Shown: positions 41,115-52,036 of the stretch, in pieces | How the letters are laid out: every line of letters starts with the position of its first letter | Position numbering within the stretch: position 1 is the first letter of the stretch | Source of the DNA: Cyanophora paradoxa | Taxonomy: Eukaryota > Glaucocystophyceae > Cyanophorales > Cyanophoraceae | Length of the DNA stretch: 64,000 bases | Assembly: GCA_004431415.1 (NCBI GenBank) | Contig: QPMI01000046.1 | Coordinates: 1-64,000, forward strand | Reading direction: 5' to 3' | Made by a program: the position numbers and the translations under genes | Notes under the pieces: model-generated | The model's database searches: none | Told to the model about the DNA's origin: nothing | The model's input: the letters and a program-made list of their open reading frames with translations, nothing else

Positions 41115-42300
41115 TTCAGGCGCCGGCTCGGCGTCGGCAGCCGCGGGGCCGCCGCTCTGCTGATCGGAGGAGGGCGCCCCTGAGGCCGCCGCTCCGCTTG
41201 ACCCGGCCGTAGCCGCAGCCGTGCTCGAGGAGCTGGCGCCGGAAGGCGCCCTGACAGCCCCCGCACCGCCCTCAGGACCCTCGTCGGGATCGTCCTGATA
41301 GGGTAGATCGGCGGGCCGCAGCGCCAGTGGCGCGGGTTTCCCGGCCGGCGCGGGGTCTTGCCCGGCCGCGGCTCAGGCTGGGGCTGCTGGTCGCGCGGCA
41401 GCGGGGGCGTCTCCCCTTCGTACCGGCGCGGGCCGCTCAGGTAACGCGCCCGGACCAGCGGGAGGAGGTCCAGCGGGAACCCATCCTCGTCGAGTGAGGC
41501 GCGCGTCGTCGGCTCGGAGGGCATGACGGGCGGCGCCAGCTCAGGCTCAGGCTCGGGATCGAGCTCCATCGGCTCAGGGGCCGGAGGCGGACTGGGCGAC
41601 CGAGGCCGCGGGGGCAAGCCCTCACCGACAGCCAATTGGTGCCACTCGTCCACCTGAGCGCGCAGCTGCGCCCAGGTGACGGCCTGCTTCTGGCCGCGCC
41701 GCTGGGGCGGGCCGGCGTTCGGCAACTGAGGCGCAGCCGGCAGGGCCGCGCCGTCAGCGTGGGCCGGAGCCTGCTGCGGGTCTCCAGCGGGCCGGGAACG
41801 GGCGCGAGGCGGCGCCGACGCGGCGGCCTGCGCGGCACCGGGCGAGGCGGGCTTGCTCTCTTCGACGCGGATCGGCTCGTCGTCCGCGTCCTCACGGAGG
41901 GCCTCAGGCGGCGCGCGCGCGATGCGGCGCCGGGGTCCCTCAGCAGGCTGCACGTCGGCGCGAGAGGCCGGGGCGCCCTCGAACGCAAGCTGCCGCGCGA
42001 GGCGGGCCATGCGTCGCGACACTACAGCCTCTACGGGGGCTGGCTCGGGCTCCGGGGCAGAGCTGCTTGAGCTCGCTTCGGCGGGAGGGGCTGGCGCCTC
42101 AGCGCTGGCCGCCTCGCCACTTCCCTCGACGGCTACCGCGTACAGGGGCAGCGGCTCGTCGAGATCGCCGGGCTGGGGCACGCCAAACCCGCGAGCGCCG
42201 GGCAGCGCGTCGGGCGCGTCAGAGCTGCCGTCGGCACCGCCGGGCGCGAGGACAGGATGCTCGCCGGGCAGGCGCGAGCAGGCGTCGGGGCCGCCGTTGT
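41115..42300 (-). other. Pro/Glu/Ala-rich linker between RNase H and integrase, element B
   Basis: About 390 codons, mostly in one frame (downstream part of the 43,252-41,060 frame). It is rich in Ala, Pro, Glu and Ser, with DEDGFPLDLLPLV (about 41,490-41,450), SGPRRYEGE and NPRHWR islands also found in element A. A helix-like KQAVTWAQLRAQVDEWHQLA sits near 41,680-41,620. The change to the integrase frame occurs near 41,120-41,250. Function is unknown. Confidence 0.6.
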
Positions 42301-43720
42301 TGCGCCCAGCGCGGTATTCTACGACGAAGTCGTAGGACTGCAGGAGCAGGGCCCAGCGGCCTAGCCTCCCCGTAGTCTCGTCGCGCGTGCGCAGCCATTG
42401 GAGCGCATGGTGGTCAGTGCGCACAGTGAACTGGGGCCCGCCTAGAAGGAAGTGCCGCCAGTATTTGATTGCCCAGACTACCGCCAAGCACTCGAGCTCA
42501 GTGGCGGAGTAGTTGCGCTCGGCAGGGGCCAGAGTGCGGCTAATGAAGCCGATCGGCCGCTCCACCGGCGGCGTCGATCCGTCGAGCTGCGACAGGATCG
42601 CGCCAATCGCGTAAGTCGACGCGTCAGTCGACAGGATGAAGGGGCGCTCGAAGTCCGGGTACTTCAACACCAGATTCAAGAGCAACGCAGCCTTCAGTTT
42701 CTCGAAAGAGGCCTGCTGGGCCTCACCCCAGTTCCACTCGGCGTCGCGTAGCAGCAAGCGCTGCATCGGCTGCACGATCCGTGCAAAGCCTTCCACGAAG
42801 CGCCGGTAGTAGCCAGCCAAGCCCAGGAAAGACCGCAGCCGGTCTGCGTCCGTGGGCGCCGGGTAGTCGCGGATCACGGCGAGCTTTGCCGGATCCTGGC
42901 GGATCCCCTCTGCAGAGACGAGGTGCCCCAGCAGATTGATCTCGGATACGCCGAAGCGACACTTCGACGGCTTCAGCCGCAGGTTGGCGGGCACAATTGC
43001 CTTGAACAGCGCCTCGAGATCAAGCAGGTGCTGATCGATCGAGGGCGAGAACACCGTGATATCGTCGATATACGCGGTGACACAGGTGGTGAGGAGGGGC
43101 CCGAGGATTGCGGTGACAGCGCGGGAGAACGCCGCTGGCCCGTTGGTTACACCGAACGGGGTCACGCGCCACTCGTACTGGCCCCAGGGCACGACGAAGG
43201 CAGTGAAGCGCCGCGACGCGGGGTCGAGCGGCAGCTGCCAGAAGCCGCACACTGCGTCTCCTACCGAGAAGACGATGGCGCCACGCAGGCGTCGAGCTGA
43301 TCGTCGATCCGCGGCAGCGGGAAGACGTCACGCTCGGTAATGGCGTTCAGGCGTCGGTAATCGACACACATACGCCACGTCCCATCTTTCTTCGGGGCCA
43401 ACACTAGTGGCGACCCGTACGCAGCCTCAGAGGGCTGGATCAGGCCCAGCTCTAGCAGGCGGGCAATCTCGGCTCGCGCGAACTGCTCAGCGTGCGGGCT
43501 CACGCGCCGCGGCGGCGTGTACACGGGCAGGTGCGAGTTGAGCCGGATCACGTGCTGGTAGTGCATGAGGTCTTGTGTACCCCCTACAGCCGTGACGCTT
43601 TCAGCGAAGGCGCCCTTGTAGCGCTTCAGCAGAGCCTCGAGGCGGGCCTTCTGCGGGCCGTCGAAGCCGGGGTGCGAACCGACCTCAGGGATCTTTCCCC
43701 GGATCCGCGCCACGTTGCCG
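42300..43720 (-). pseudogene. reverse transcriptase and RNase H of element B, one frameshift
   Basis: RT from GKIPEVGSHPG through LVLAPKKDGTWRMCVDYRR, WQLPL, FVVPWGQYEW, the catalytic YIDD (about 43,072-43,061) and LRSFLGLAGYYRRF. RNase H has STDASTYAIGA, ATELECLAVVWAI, RTDHHALQWL and GGPDACSRLP. A single-base frameshift near 43,270 (between the LPRIDDQL segment and GFWQLP) splits RT. All catalytic residues are present. The start of homology lies just after the usual protease-RT junction. Confidence 0.9.
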
Positions 43721-44078
43721 GCCAGCAAATTTGTATGAGACAGGGTCGCAGTGTGCCACGATGTGGGATTTAAAAGTATTTGATGCGTTAGTTGAAAGAT
43801 TATCAAAATAAACAATTTAGACAGAGCCTTATTACTGCGAATTACATTCAAATGATTCATAGATAATTATTAACCACCTCCAAGTTGGCAAAAAGCGCCG
43901 AAAGTCGTTTTCATTCAGCTGAGACGACCAATGCGCCCCTCGGGGCCTGTACTCGGTACAATTGCGGCCGATTGGGCCCCGCATCGATATCTGTACCCTT
44001 GCGGCACAATTCTGTACCCTCTCACTTGAGTGTGTACCCTTACCTAGTGGACCCCCTGTTTCTCCTCCCCCCTCCCCC
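43721..44078. other. AT-rich non-coding flank upstream of truncated element B
   Basis: 43,740-43,900 is AT-rich, unlike the elements around it, and reads in frame into element B only by chance. It probably represents the insertion or truncation junction. The rest carries repeated TGTACCC words and has no coding signal. Confidence 0.45.
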
Positions 44079-44193
44079 GTAACCGCATGCGGTTGCGGGC
44101 GCCGGCCCCCGTTTAAAAACAAAGAGCTGCCACCCTCACGCCTTGAAGCCCCAAGACCCAAGGCCACTCCTGCTCCGCAGGGACTCGCTTGTT
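44079..44193 (+). repeat. dispersed repeat, copy 2 (partner at 15,642-15,749)
   Basis: It starts GTAACCGCATGCGGTTGC and ends GGGACTCGCTTGTT, matching copy 1 with a few differences. It abuts a hairpin repeat whose single arm also occurs near copy 1 (14,821), so both may be parts of one interspersed family. Confidence 0.65.
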
Positions 44194-44257
44194 AATGCGC
44201 CCCCGAATTAATGCGTTTTGCCAGCTAGCGAAAAACGCATTAATTTGGGGGCGCATT
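44194..44257. repeat. 26-bp-arm hairpin (palindromic repeat)
   Basis: Arms 44,194-44,219 and 44,231-44,257 are reverse complements with one mismatch (AATGCGCCCCC...TTAATGCGTTTT), around an 11-nt loop GCCAGCTAGCG. A lone arm is found at 14,821-14,846. It is likely a very short foldback element. Confidence 0.7.
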
Positions 44258-44279
44258 ACTAAAGTGCGCGCATTACTTA

Positions 44280-44440
44280 ACTTAGTAAGTGTTTTACGGT
44301 AGTAGTAGTCTAGTACTAGTACTACTAGACTGTACTAACTACTAGTAGCTATAGTAACTGTAGACTGTAGTACTACGGTAGAGTCACTGAGTCAGTAGTA
44401 GTACTGTAGTACTACGGAGTCTACGGTAGTGCCACGGTGA
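44280..44440. repeat. TAGTAC / GTAGTA low-complexity palindromic tract
   Basis: Overlapping AGTACT, CTAGTA and ACTACGGTAG words give many alternative hairpins. No coding frame. It lies directly upstream of a MITE. Confidence 0.5.
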
Positions 44441-44449
44441 CTCACTGAG

Positions 44450-44784
44450 GCCGAAAACCGGATACCGGCCGATTCGGTGCTTATCCAAGTCTCTTTCCGA
44501 ACTCGGGACTTGAGTGTTCGGGTCTTTGCCGGGTCCTAGCATGGAATGTGGAGACTTGGAATCGAGCTCGATTCCACGAACAGTCACCAAGGCGATGAGC
44601 TCAAAATTTTGACGCGGTTACTATGGCAAGTTGGCAACCGCGTCAGGAGCCCAACGACCGAAGCGACCAAGTGCCAAAAAAATGATGTCATGGGCCCATG
44701 GCCCCTTCGGTCGTTAAAAAGTACCAGCTCTTTTGCATTGAGGGACTTGAGAAAGTACCGTCTCTAGCGTATCCGGTTTTCGGC
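44450..44784. mobile_element. 335-bp MITE with 16-bp perfect TIRs and 5-bp target duplication
   Basis: GCCGAAAACCGGATAC at 44,450-44,465 is exactly inverted at 44,769-44,784. CTGAG flanks it directly at 44,445-44,449 and 44,785-44,789. The interior has no coding frame of note; it includes GAATCGAGCTCGATTC and the inverted pair CGACCGAAG / CTTCGGTCG. Size, ends and duplication fit a non-autonomous DNA transposon; the superfamily is not assigned. Confidence 0.75.
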
Positions 44785-44814
44785 CTGAGTCAGTAGTAGA
44801 GTCAGTACACACTG

Positions 44815-45160
44815 CTACACATGTACAGTCGCGAGTGACGGTTTTGTCGTCCGACGGTCGACTCGAGCTCGCCGAGTCGACACTGCCAGGCTACCCGTGA
44901 CCGGTAGCGCTGACTCGACAGTGACGACGTCGACGTCGACGACGTCGACTCGTCGACGTCGACTTTTTCTTCCTAGGCGCCAACTCGTAGCGCACCGTGC
45001 TGCGCGCGAGCCTCGGCCCTCGGATCGGACCGGAGTCGCGAGACTCGCGAGTCGCGAGTCGCGACTCGCCGCCGCGGCGCCGGCCGCGGCGCGAGTCGCG
45101 AGTCGAGTGATCACTGATCATGAGTCATGAGTCATGAGTCACTCATCAGTGACTCGAGTC
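44815..45160. repeat. GAGTCG / GTCGAC palindromic low-complexity tract
   Basis: Tandem and inverted GTCGAC, GACGTC, GAGTCGCGAGTCGCGACTC and TGAGTCATGAGTCATGAGTCA words. A similar tract rich in GCCGGC and GTCGAC, with TCATGATCATGATCA, lies just right of the TIR array (55,000-55,230), so the array sits inside this kind of repeat. No gene. Confidence 0.5.
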
Positions 45161-45170
45161 TCAGACTCTC

Positions 45171-46897
45171 AGAGCCTTCTCATTGCTCGGCGATCGCTTT
45201 GTGTTCGGCGCCATACCCAGCGGATCCGATCTCTAACAAAGAGCTGCTGGGCCGGCGATCGCTTCTGTGTTCTCAGTTCTAACGGTCGCCGCGGGCTTGA
45301 CGTCCACAGCCTTCTCATTGGCCAAGCGATCGCTGATCACGGATGAATGGGCGAAAGCCAGTATCCAGGCAGTGCTTCCACCCCCCGTGCCTGGTGCTTG
45401 CCTGGGCGGCGCGATCGAGCACGTTCTTCCCACGTGAAACGTGGTGAAAGTGTGTTAAATGCTTTGTGAAATCGCTGTATCTTCTTCGAAGCCGGGGCGC
45501 GGACGATGTTGGGAGAACTCGTGACTGTTGCTGACTCGGGGAGAACTCGAGCTGGGGTAGAGTAAACGAAAGCGTTCCTGTACCCGTTCTGAGAGCGAGA
45601 CGCAGCTCCCGCAGCTCCTGCGCGCTAAATAGAGCATTGGAGGCGCATTTTGATAGACCGCAGCCATGTTTAATCAAGTTCCCGACCCGTTTCGGCCGCC
45701 AGAAGAGCAGCAAGCACCGTTCCTGTCGTTCGAGCTTCCAGGCTTGCCTTGGTCGGCCATTTCGCTTCTGACCTGCGTACTGCGTCTTACTTGTGGCAGG
45801 CGACCGCTTCGCCTGCGCCAGAAGCTCCGCCGCCTTGGCTGCTACACCCGACTACAGCCACGGCCTCCTCCTCGACCATAGCATCACACTCGTGTTCTTC
45901 ATCATCGTCATCGTCGAGTTCCGCTTTCGCCAGCTCTATAAGCGCGTCCAGCCCGGCGTTAAGCAGGGCGTCCGCCATCGCCGTCACAAAGAGATCTGGT
46001 ATCCTCGGTCTTTGATGTCGTTCTTCGCGCCCTCACTTACCTCTCCGTACGGCTTCAGAGCTTTCGAGACCACGACGGCTTCGCTGGCGGTGGGCCGCCG
46101 CGTGTGTGCGGCGCGCGCTGTTCGGGAGGCTTCGCTGGACGCGGGACGCCCTCGTTTCGCCTACACACACCTCCGTTATGTCAGACTACAACGGCGCGGG
46201 TCGCGTCGCATCCCTTCCGGTCCGCTCTCACGCAGCCAACCGCCGCGCATTCTTTCCTTCACGGCCAGCTCATCTGCCGTCAGGCTTTCACGGCGGCTAG
46301 CTTTACATCATCGTCTCTTGCGCGCATCTGAAGTGTCTGCGGTGCGCGGGCTGCGCTGGTGCCCGACACTGTCCGCGCGCACGCCGTGCTCAGCCCCGCG
46401 GCGCCACGCCCGCCCCGCAGGCGTCTTCGCCGCGCCCGTGCACGCGAGGAGTACACATCGCTTGCTTCATCGGCTCACCCGCGGCGCCGGCGGCGCGCTA
46501 GCTACACGCTTTCGCTTGTCCGAGGTACTCATCTTCGAATTCTGCAGCCGTCGCCCCATCCTCGGCAGCTGTAAGGCGGCACGCAGGGACTCGAGCTCTC
46601 AACTATGGCGTCGCCCGGCGGGCCCAGCGCAAGCAGCTCTGAGCCAGTAGGTCCGTCCCGGAACCGCCCTCGGACCTGCCTGGGCGCGCTTTCTTCCGAT
46701 CCTTCTAAAAACCGTGATTTCGGGGCGACGTTTGGCACTATGTTCACTATGCCCGCCGGCCATGGGCTCGGATCGGGCCGGGGCCTTTTTCAAGCGATCG
46801 CCGGCGCCGCGTCCGTCGTCCGACGGTTCGCGCTAGCGATCGCCCCGGAGTACTCGGTACCAGGGCCTAGCGATCGCCGAAGCGATGAGAAGGCTCT
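45171..46897. mobile_element. short TIR element, copy 1
   Basis: 1,727 bp. The left 165 bp and right about 520 bp are the same as in the long elements; the middle (45,335-46,370) is specific to the short type. It carries several GCGATCGC octamers near both ends and a second AGCCTTCTCATTGG motif 135 bp inside the left end. No transposase is recognised. Confidence 0.75.
45791..45987 (-). CDS. possible captured exon in short element (acidic protein start)
   Basis: Minus-strand frame starting MADALLNAGLDALIELAKAE, then DDDDDEEHEC, followed by GT-AAGAC which could be a splice donor (GTAAGA at 45,790 downward). It is a plausible first exon with an acidic stretch, conserved in copy 2 at 50,776-50,972. 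No family is recognised; it may equally be chance. Confidence 0.25.
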
Positions 46898-47051
46898 CTG
46901 ACCGGCGATCGCTTGCGCAGGAGCTGCTTCAAGTTCGTCGCACCAGCCAACGCCAACGCCTGCAGTGCGTGCCCGCCTCCCGTAGCGCTGTGGGCATGCT
47001 CGCATAGAGATTCTCTATTCAATGCGATCGCTACATCTCTGCCCCGCGCAT
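46898..47051. repeat. linker between TIR elements (three near-identical copies)
   Basis: 154 bp between elements 1 and 2; equivalent linkers are 50,004-50,155 and 51,884-52,036. Each begins CTGACCGGCGATCGC and ends GCGCAT, and includes two GCGATCGC octamers. Near-identical linkers between different element pairs show that the array grew by duplication after the elements became joined. Confidence 0.7.
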
Positions 47052-47340
47052 AGAGCCTTCTCATTGCTCGGCGATCGCTTTGTGTTCGGCGCCATACCCA
47101 GCGGATCCGATCTCTAACAAAGAGCTGCTGGGCCGGCGATCGCTTCTGTGTTCTCAGTTCTAACGGTCGCCGCGGGCTTGACGTCCACAGCCTTCTCATT
47201 GGCCAAGCGATCGCTGGTTTTCGGTGTCTTATGCCCGTCTCCGCAGCATGCTGACCCCGGAGAGAGGAGGCGGACCTCCCTACCCCCCGGAGTGCCCTCT
47301 TCGGGGGGAAGAGAGGACGTGGACCTCCTTCCCCTCTCCC

Positions 47341-47560
47341 AGCCCTCTTCGGAGGGCCCCGCCCCCGCCCTTCCGCCTCCCCCGGCCCCGCCCCTCCCCC
47401 CGGCCCCGCCCTCTCCCCAGCCCGCCTCTCCCCCCGGCCCCGCCCCTCCCCCGCCCCGCCCGGGCCCCGGCGTGCCCCTCCCCGCCCGCCCCGGCCCGGC
47501 CCGCCCCTCCCCTGGCCCGCCCCTCCCCCGGCCCTGCCCGGCCCGGGCCCGCCCTCCCCG
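47341..47560. repeat. CCCCGCCC/CCTCCCCCGG degenerate minisatellite
   Basis: About 220 bp made of CCCCTCCCCCGGCCCCGCC-like units. The second long element has the equivalent at about 52,330-52,545 with different unit lengths. It lies directly upstream of the first TCF25-like exon and may belong to an intron. Confidence 0.6.
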
Positions 47561-47624
47561 AGCACACGAACCCCCGAGCACACGAAGCCTGGCCCGGGGC
47601 CTGAAGCCGGCGGGCCGGCCTCAG

Positions 47625-48860
47625 ATCTACAAGTACAGCGGCGAGCTGGACGCGGCGACCGAGCTCCTCGACCGCGCCCTCTACTGCCTCGAGGCAGCCT
47701 GGTGCGGGGCGGGGCGCGGGCACGGGCGCGGCGGGGTGGAGGATGCGTTGCGCCGCAGTTCGTTCACTTGGTTTTGAGCTCCGTCCCCGGCAGGCACCCG
47801 CAGTTCAAGCCGGCGAGCGGCGCCTGCCGCCTTGACTTCGCAGTCATGGAGAACAAGTGCGCAGAGAACCCGTTGTACCCCCGAGGATAACCTGTACCCT
47901 CCTCCGGACTCACCCCGCCACCCCCAGGGCCTGGTCTTCCGGCGCCTGCAGATGCTCATTCGCGGCGGCTGCTCCCGCACCTCCCTCGGTACCCCCTCGA
48001 CCGCTTCCCCCTACTCGGATTCGAACCGAACGTCGTACCTCCAGAGACGGCCAAGCTGCTGCTTGCGCTGGACCCCGACAGTGACCTGATGGGGGTGCTC
48101 CAGTGCATCGACTACTTCGCCCTCCGCGCCAGGTACCCCATAACCTTCCCCCCCAACTTCCCCCCCCCCACCTCATTTTTCTTCAGGGAGTACAAGTTCC
48201 TTCTGGAGCTGGTGGCGGCGCCGGCGCTCCCCGGGCGCTCCGCCTCGTTCGTGCGGGAGCCGCCCCTCTCGAGGCGGGAGCCGCCCCTCTTCCTCCCCAT
48301 CGCCCTCAACTCCTCGGGTACCCCCACTTAGCCTCTCCCCCTTTTTTCCTGGCGCCGAGCCGGGCTCGCAGCGTACGCGCTCATGCGCGTGGCGCGGGAC
48401 GGCGGCGCCGCGCCCGTCGACGAGCCGGTGCCCTGCGCCCCTCCGAATCTCCTCTAAGACTGAAGCGCGGCAGGTCCTCCGGCGCCTCTTCTCGCACACG
48501 CTGGACCCCGCCTCGCCGGCGCCGCCCCCGCCCTCTGCCGCGCCCTTGCCGCCGCCCTCCTGCGGCAGGCGGTCCTCATGTACCCCGGCGCCGTCCGCCC
48601 CTCCTCGAGAACTACAACGTCAAGCCCGACTCCGGGGTGCGGGGGAGGGCGGGACTCCGACAAGGCGAGCGTCTTTCCTCTGAGCTTCTTTACTTTCCGA
48701 GTCCTGAGCGGCTCTCTCCTTTGCTTCTTCGTTCACAGGGCGCCAGGGGCTGGGCCGCCCTACACAGGCGGCCCTCTTCGACGACGACGAGCCGGCCGCC
48801 AGCGTCGAGCTCCCGCCCCTGACTGCCGGGATCGGACCCTGGACGAGCTCAATGCTTTGA
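47625..48860 (+). pseudogene. TCF25: TCF25/RQC1-like gene fragment, copy 1 (with introns)
   Basis: Predicted exons: 47,625-47,701, 47,794-47,874, 47,928-47,988, 48,045-48,132, 48,187-48,317, 48,372-48,427, about 48,474-48,650 and a last piece from about 48,740. Joined, they give the order of conserved TCF25 segments: LLDRALYCLEAAW, SGACRLDF, MLIRGGCSRTSLE, KLLLALDPDSD, DYFALRAR, LPIALNSSAYALM, LRQAVLMYPGAVRPLLENYN. TCF25/Rqc1 acts in ribosome-associated quality control. Introns are about 50-110 nt with GT-AG; four begin GTACCCC. The N-terminal half and far C-terminus are missing. One splice junction (47,874/47,928) and the last large exon are out of frame as written. Confidence 0.75.
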
Positions 48861-50155
48861 AGCAATTGCAATTCTTGAGCTCGGTGCGTTTCTTACTGCA
48901 ACTTATCTTGCGATTCTGCTCTCAATATGCTGTTAGGTGGCGCTCGAGTCGAGACGCTCGCAAAAGTAACAACGGGCTGGGCACGACCGCCGGGTCTACA
49001 TTCAAAGCGAAGTGTTGGGTCGACCGGGTCCTGGAGGTCCTGTTCTCCCTGCGCGCGCTGGGGTCGGGTGGTGTGCAGTGGCCACCACCTGCGCGATCCG
49101 ACAGCATGCGCACCATTTGTGGTCGCGTCCACAGAGTGGTTCCGCGCGCCCCGCGCGGGCGTCCTGACATCTTCGCGAACGAAGAGCAGGCAAAAGGGCT
49201 ACTGCAGCTGTGCAAGGCTTTTGTAGGACTGCAGATAGCCTGATTCCGCATGCAGCTATAGTCTAGGGTTCTACGACATCGTTGGTTTTGTATGAGATCA
49301 ATTTCACGAGGCCGAACTCTGTACCCTTCGATCGCAAGTTAGCCACCGGTGGCTAGCTTAGGGGGAATGAACAGGGGGGAGAAGCGCAGGGGGGAAGAAT
49401 AGGAAAAAAAAGGAACTTCCGCGCGCCCGGCCATGCATGCAGCGCGCGAATTCCGTCCGCTGCGCATGCGCACTGTCCGCGCGCACGCCGTGCTCAGCCC
49501 CGCGGCGCCACGCCCGCCCCGCAGGCGTCTTCGCCGCGCCCGTGCACGCGAGGAGTACACATCGCTTGCTTCATCGGCTCACCCGCGGCGCCGGCGGCGC
49601 GCTAGCTACACGCTTTCGCTTGTCCGAGGTACTCATCTTCGAATTCTGCAGCCGTCGCCCCATCCTCGGCAGCTGTAAGGCGGCACGCAGGGACTCGAGC
49701 TCTCAACTATGGCGTCGCCCGGCGGGCCCAGCGCAAGCAGCTCTGAGCCAGTAGGTCCGTCCCGGAACCGCCCCTCGGACCTGCCTGGGCGCGCTTTCTT
49801 CCGATCCTTCTAAAAACCGTGATTTCGGGGCGACGTTTTGGCACTATGTTCACTATGCCCGCCGGCCATGGGCTCGGATCGGGCCGGGGCCTTTTTCAAG
49901 CGATCGCCGGCGCCGCGTCCGTCGTCCGACGGTTCGCGCTAGCGATCGCCCGGAGTACTCGGTACCAGGGCCTAGCGATCGCCGAAGCGATGAGAAGGCT
50001 CTCTGACCGGCGATCGCTTGCGCAGGAGCTGCTTCAAGTTCGTCGCACCAGCCAACGCCAACGCCTGCAGTGCGTGCCCGCCTCCCGTAGCGCTGTGGGC
50101 ATGCTCGCATAGAGATTCTCTATTCAATGCGATCGCTACATCTCTGCCCGCGCAT

Positions 50156-51883
50156 AGAGCCTTCTCATTGCTCGGCGATCGCTTTGTGTTCGGCGCCATA
50201 CCCAGCGGATCCGATCTCTAACAAAGAGCTGCTGGGCCGGCGATCGCTTCTGTGTTCTCAGTTCTAACGGTCGCCGCGGGCTTGACGTCCACAGCCTTCT
50301 CATTGGCCAAGCGATCGCTGATCACGGATGAATGGGCGAAAGCCAGTATCCAGGCAGTGCTTCCACCCCCCGTGCCTGGTGCTTGCCTGGGCGGCGCGAT
50401 CGAGCACGTTCTTCCCACGTGAAACGTGGTGAAAGTGTGTTAAATGCTTTGTGAAATCGCTGTATCTTCTTCGAAGCCGGGGCGCGGACGATGTTGGGAG
50501 AACTCGTGACTGTTGCTGACTCGGGGAGAACTCGAGCTGGGGAAGAGTAAACGAAAGCGTTCCTGTACCCGTTCTGAGAGCGAGACGCAGCTCCCGCAGC
50601 TCCTGCGCGCTAAATAGAGCATTGGAGGCGCATTTTGATAGACCGCAGCCATGTTTAATCAAGTTCCCGACCCGTTTCGGCCGCCAGAAGAGCAGCAAGC
50701 ACCGTTCCTGTCGTTCGAGCTTCCAGGCTTGCCTTGGTCGGCCATTTCGCTTCTGACCTGCGTACTGCGTCTTACTTGTGGCAGGCGACCGCTTCGCCTG
50801 CGCCAGAAGCTCCGCCGCCTTGGCTGCTACACCCGACTACAGCCACGGCCTCCTCCTCGACCATAGCATCACACTCGTGTTCTTCATCATCGTCATCGTC
50901 GAGTTCCGCTTTCGCCAGCTCTATAAGCGCGTCCAGCCCGGCGTTAAGCAGGGCGTCCGCCATCGCCGTCACAAAGAGATCTGGTATCCTCGGTCTTTGA
51001 TGTCGTTCTTCGCGCCCTCACTTACCTCTCCGTACGGCTTCAGAGCTTTCGAGACCACGACGGCTTCGCTGGCGGTGGGCCGCCGCGTGTGTGCGGCGCG
51101 CGCTGTTCGGGAGGCTTCGCTGGACGCGGGACGCCCTCGTTTCGCCTACACACACCTCCGTTATGTCAGACTACAACGGCGCGGGTCGCGTCGCATCCCT
51201 TCCGGTCCGCTCTCACGCAGCCAACCGCCGCGCATTCTTTCCTTCACGGCCAGCTCATCTGCCGTCAGGCTTTCACGGCGGCTAGCTTTACATCATCGTC
51301 TCTTGCGCGCATCTGAAGTGTCTGCGGTGCGCGGGCTGCGCTGGTGCCCGACACTGTCCGCGCGCACGCCGTGCTCAGCCCCGCGGCGCCACGCCCGCCC
51401 CGCAGGCGTCTTCGCCGCGCCCGTGCACGCGAGGAGTACACATCGCTTGCTTCATCGGCTCACCCGCGGCGCCGGCGGCGCGCTAGCTACACGCTTTCGC
51501 TTGTCCGAGGTACTCATCTTCGAATTCTGCAGCCGTCGCCCCATCCTCGGCAGCTGTAAGGCGGCACGCAGGGACTCGAGCTCTCAACTATGGCGTCGCC
51601 CGGCGGGCCCAGCGCAAGCAGCTCTGAGCCAGTAGGTCCGTCCCGGAACCGCCCTCGGACCTGCCTGGGCGCGCTTTCTTCCGATCCTTCTAAAAACCGT
51701 GATTTCGGGGCGACGTTTTGGCACTATGTTCACTATGCCCGCCGGCCATGGGCTCGGATCGGGCCGGGGCCTTTTTCAAGCGATCGCCGGCGCCGCGTCC
51801 GTCGTCCGACGGTTCGCGCTAGCGATCGCCCCGGAGTACTCGGTACCAGGGCCTAGCGATCGCCGAAGCGATGAGAAGGCTCT
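50156..51883. mobile_element. short TIR element, copy 2
   Basis: 1,728 bp, 4,985 bp downstream of copy 1 and almost identical to it; visible differences are single bases such as GGGTAGAG/GGGAAGAG near 50,543. The possible captured exon recurs at 50,776-50,972 (minus). Confidence 0.75.
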
Positions 51884-52036
51884 CTGACCGGCGATCGCTT
51901 GCGCAGGAGCTGCTTCAAGTTCGTCGCACCAGCCAACGCCAACGCCTGCAGTGCGTGCCCGCCTCCCGTAGCGCTGTGGGCATGCTCGCATAGAGATTCT
52001 CTATTCAATGCGATCGCTACATCTCTGCCCGCGCAT

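Larger units (their letters stand above)
39492..43720 (-). mobile_element. Ty3/gypsy element B, 5'-truncated
   Basis: Minus strand: RT, RNase H, a long linker and integrase, all homologous to element A. Similarity starts abruptly at GKIPEVGSHPG (about 43,700), and AT-rich unrelated DNA lies upstream, so gag and protease are missing. Only two frameshifts separate it from continuous pol. It belongs to the same lineage as element A but has many amino-acid differences. Confidence 0.9.
47052..50003. mobile_element. long TIR element carrying TCF25 fragment, copy 1
   Basis: 2,952 bp, with the same ends as the short element. The middle holds a C-rich tract (47,341-47,560), TCF25-like exons (47,625-48,860, plus strand) and about 600 bp of unidentified sequence (48,860-49,470) with a 109-codon minus-strand frame (48,922-49,251). 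Non-autonomous transposons carrying host gene pieces with introns are known as Pack-type elements. Confidence 0.75.
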
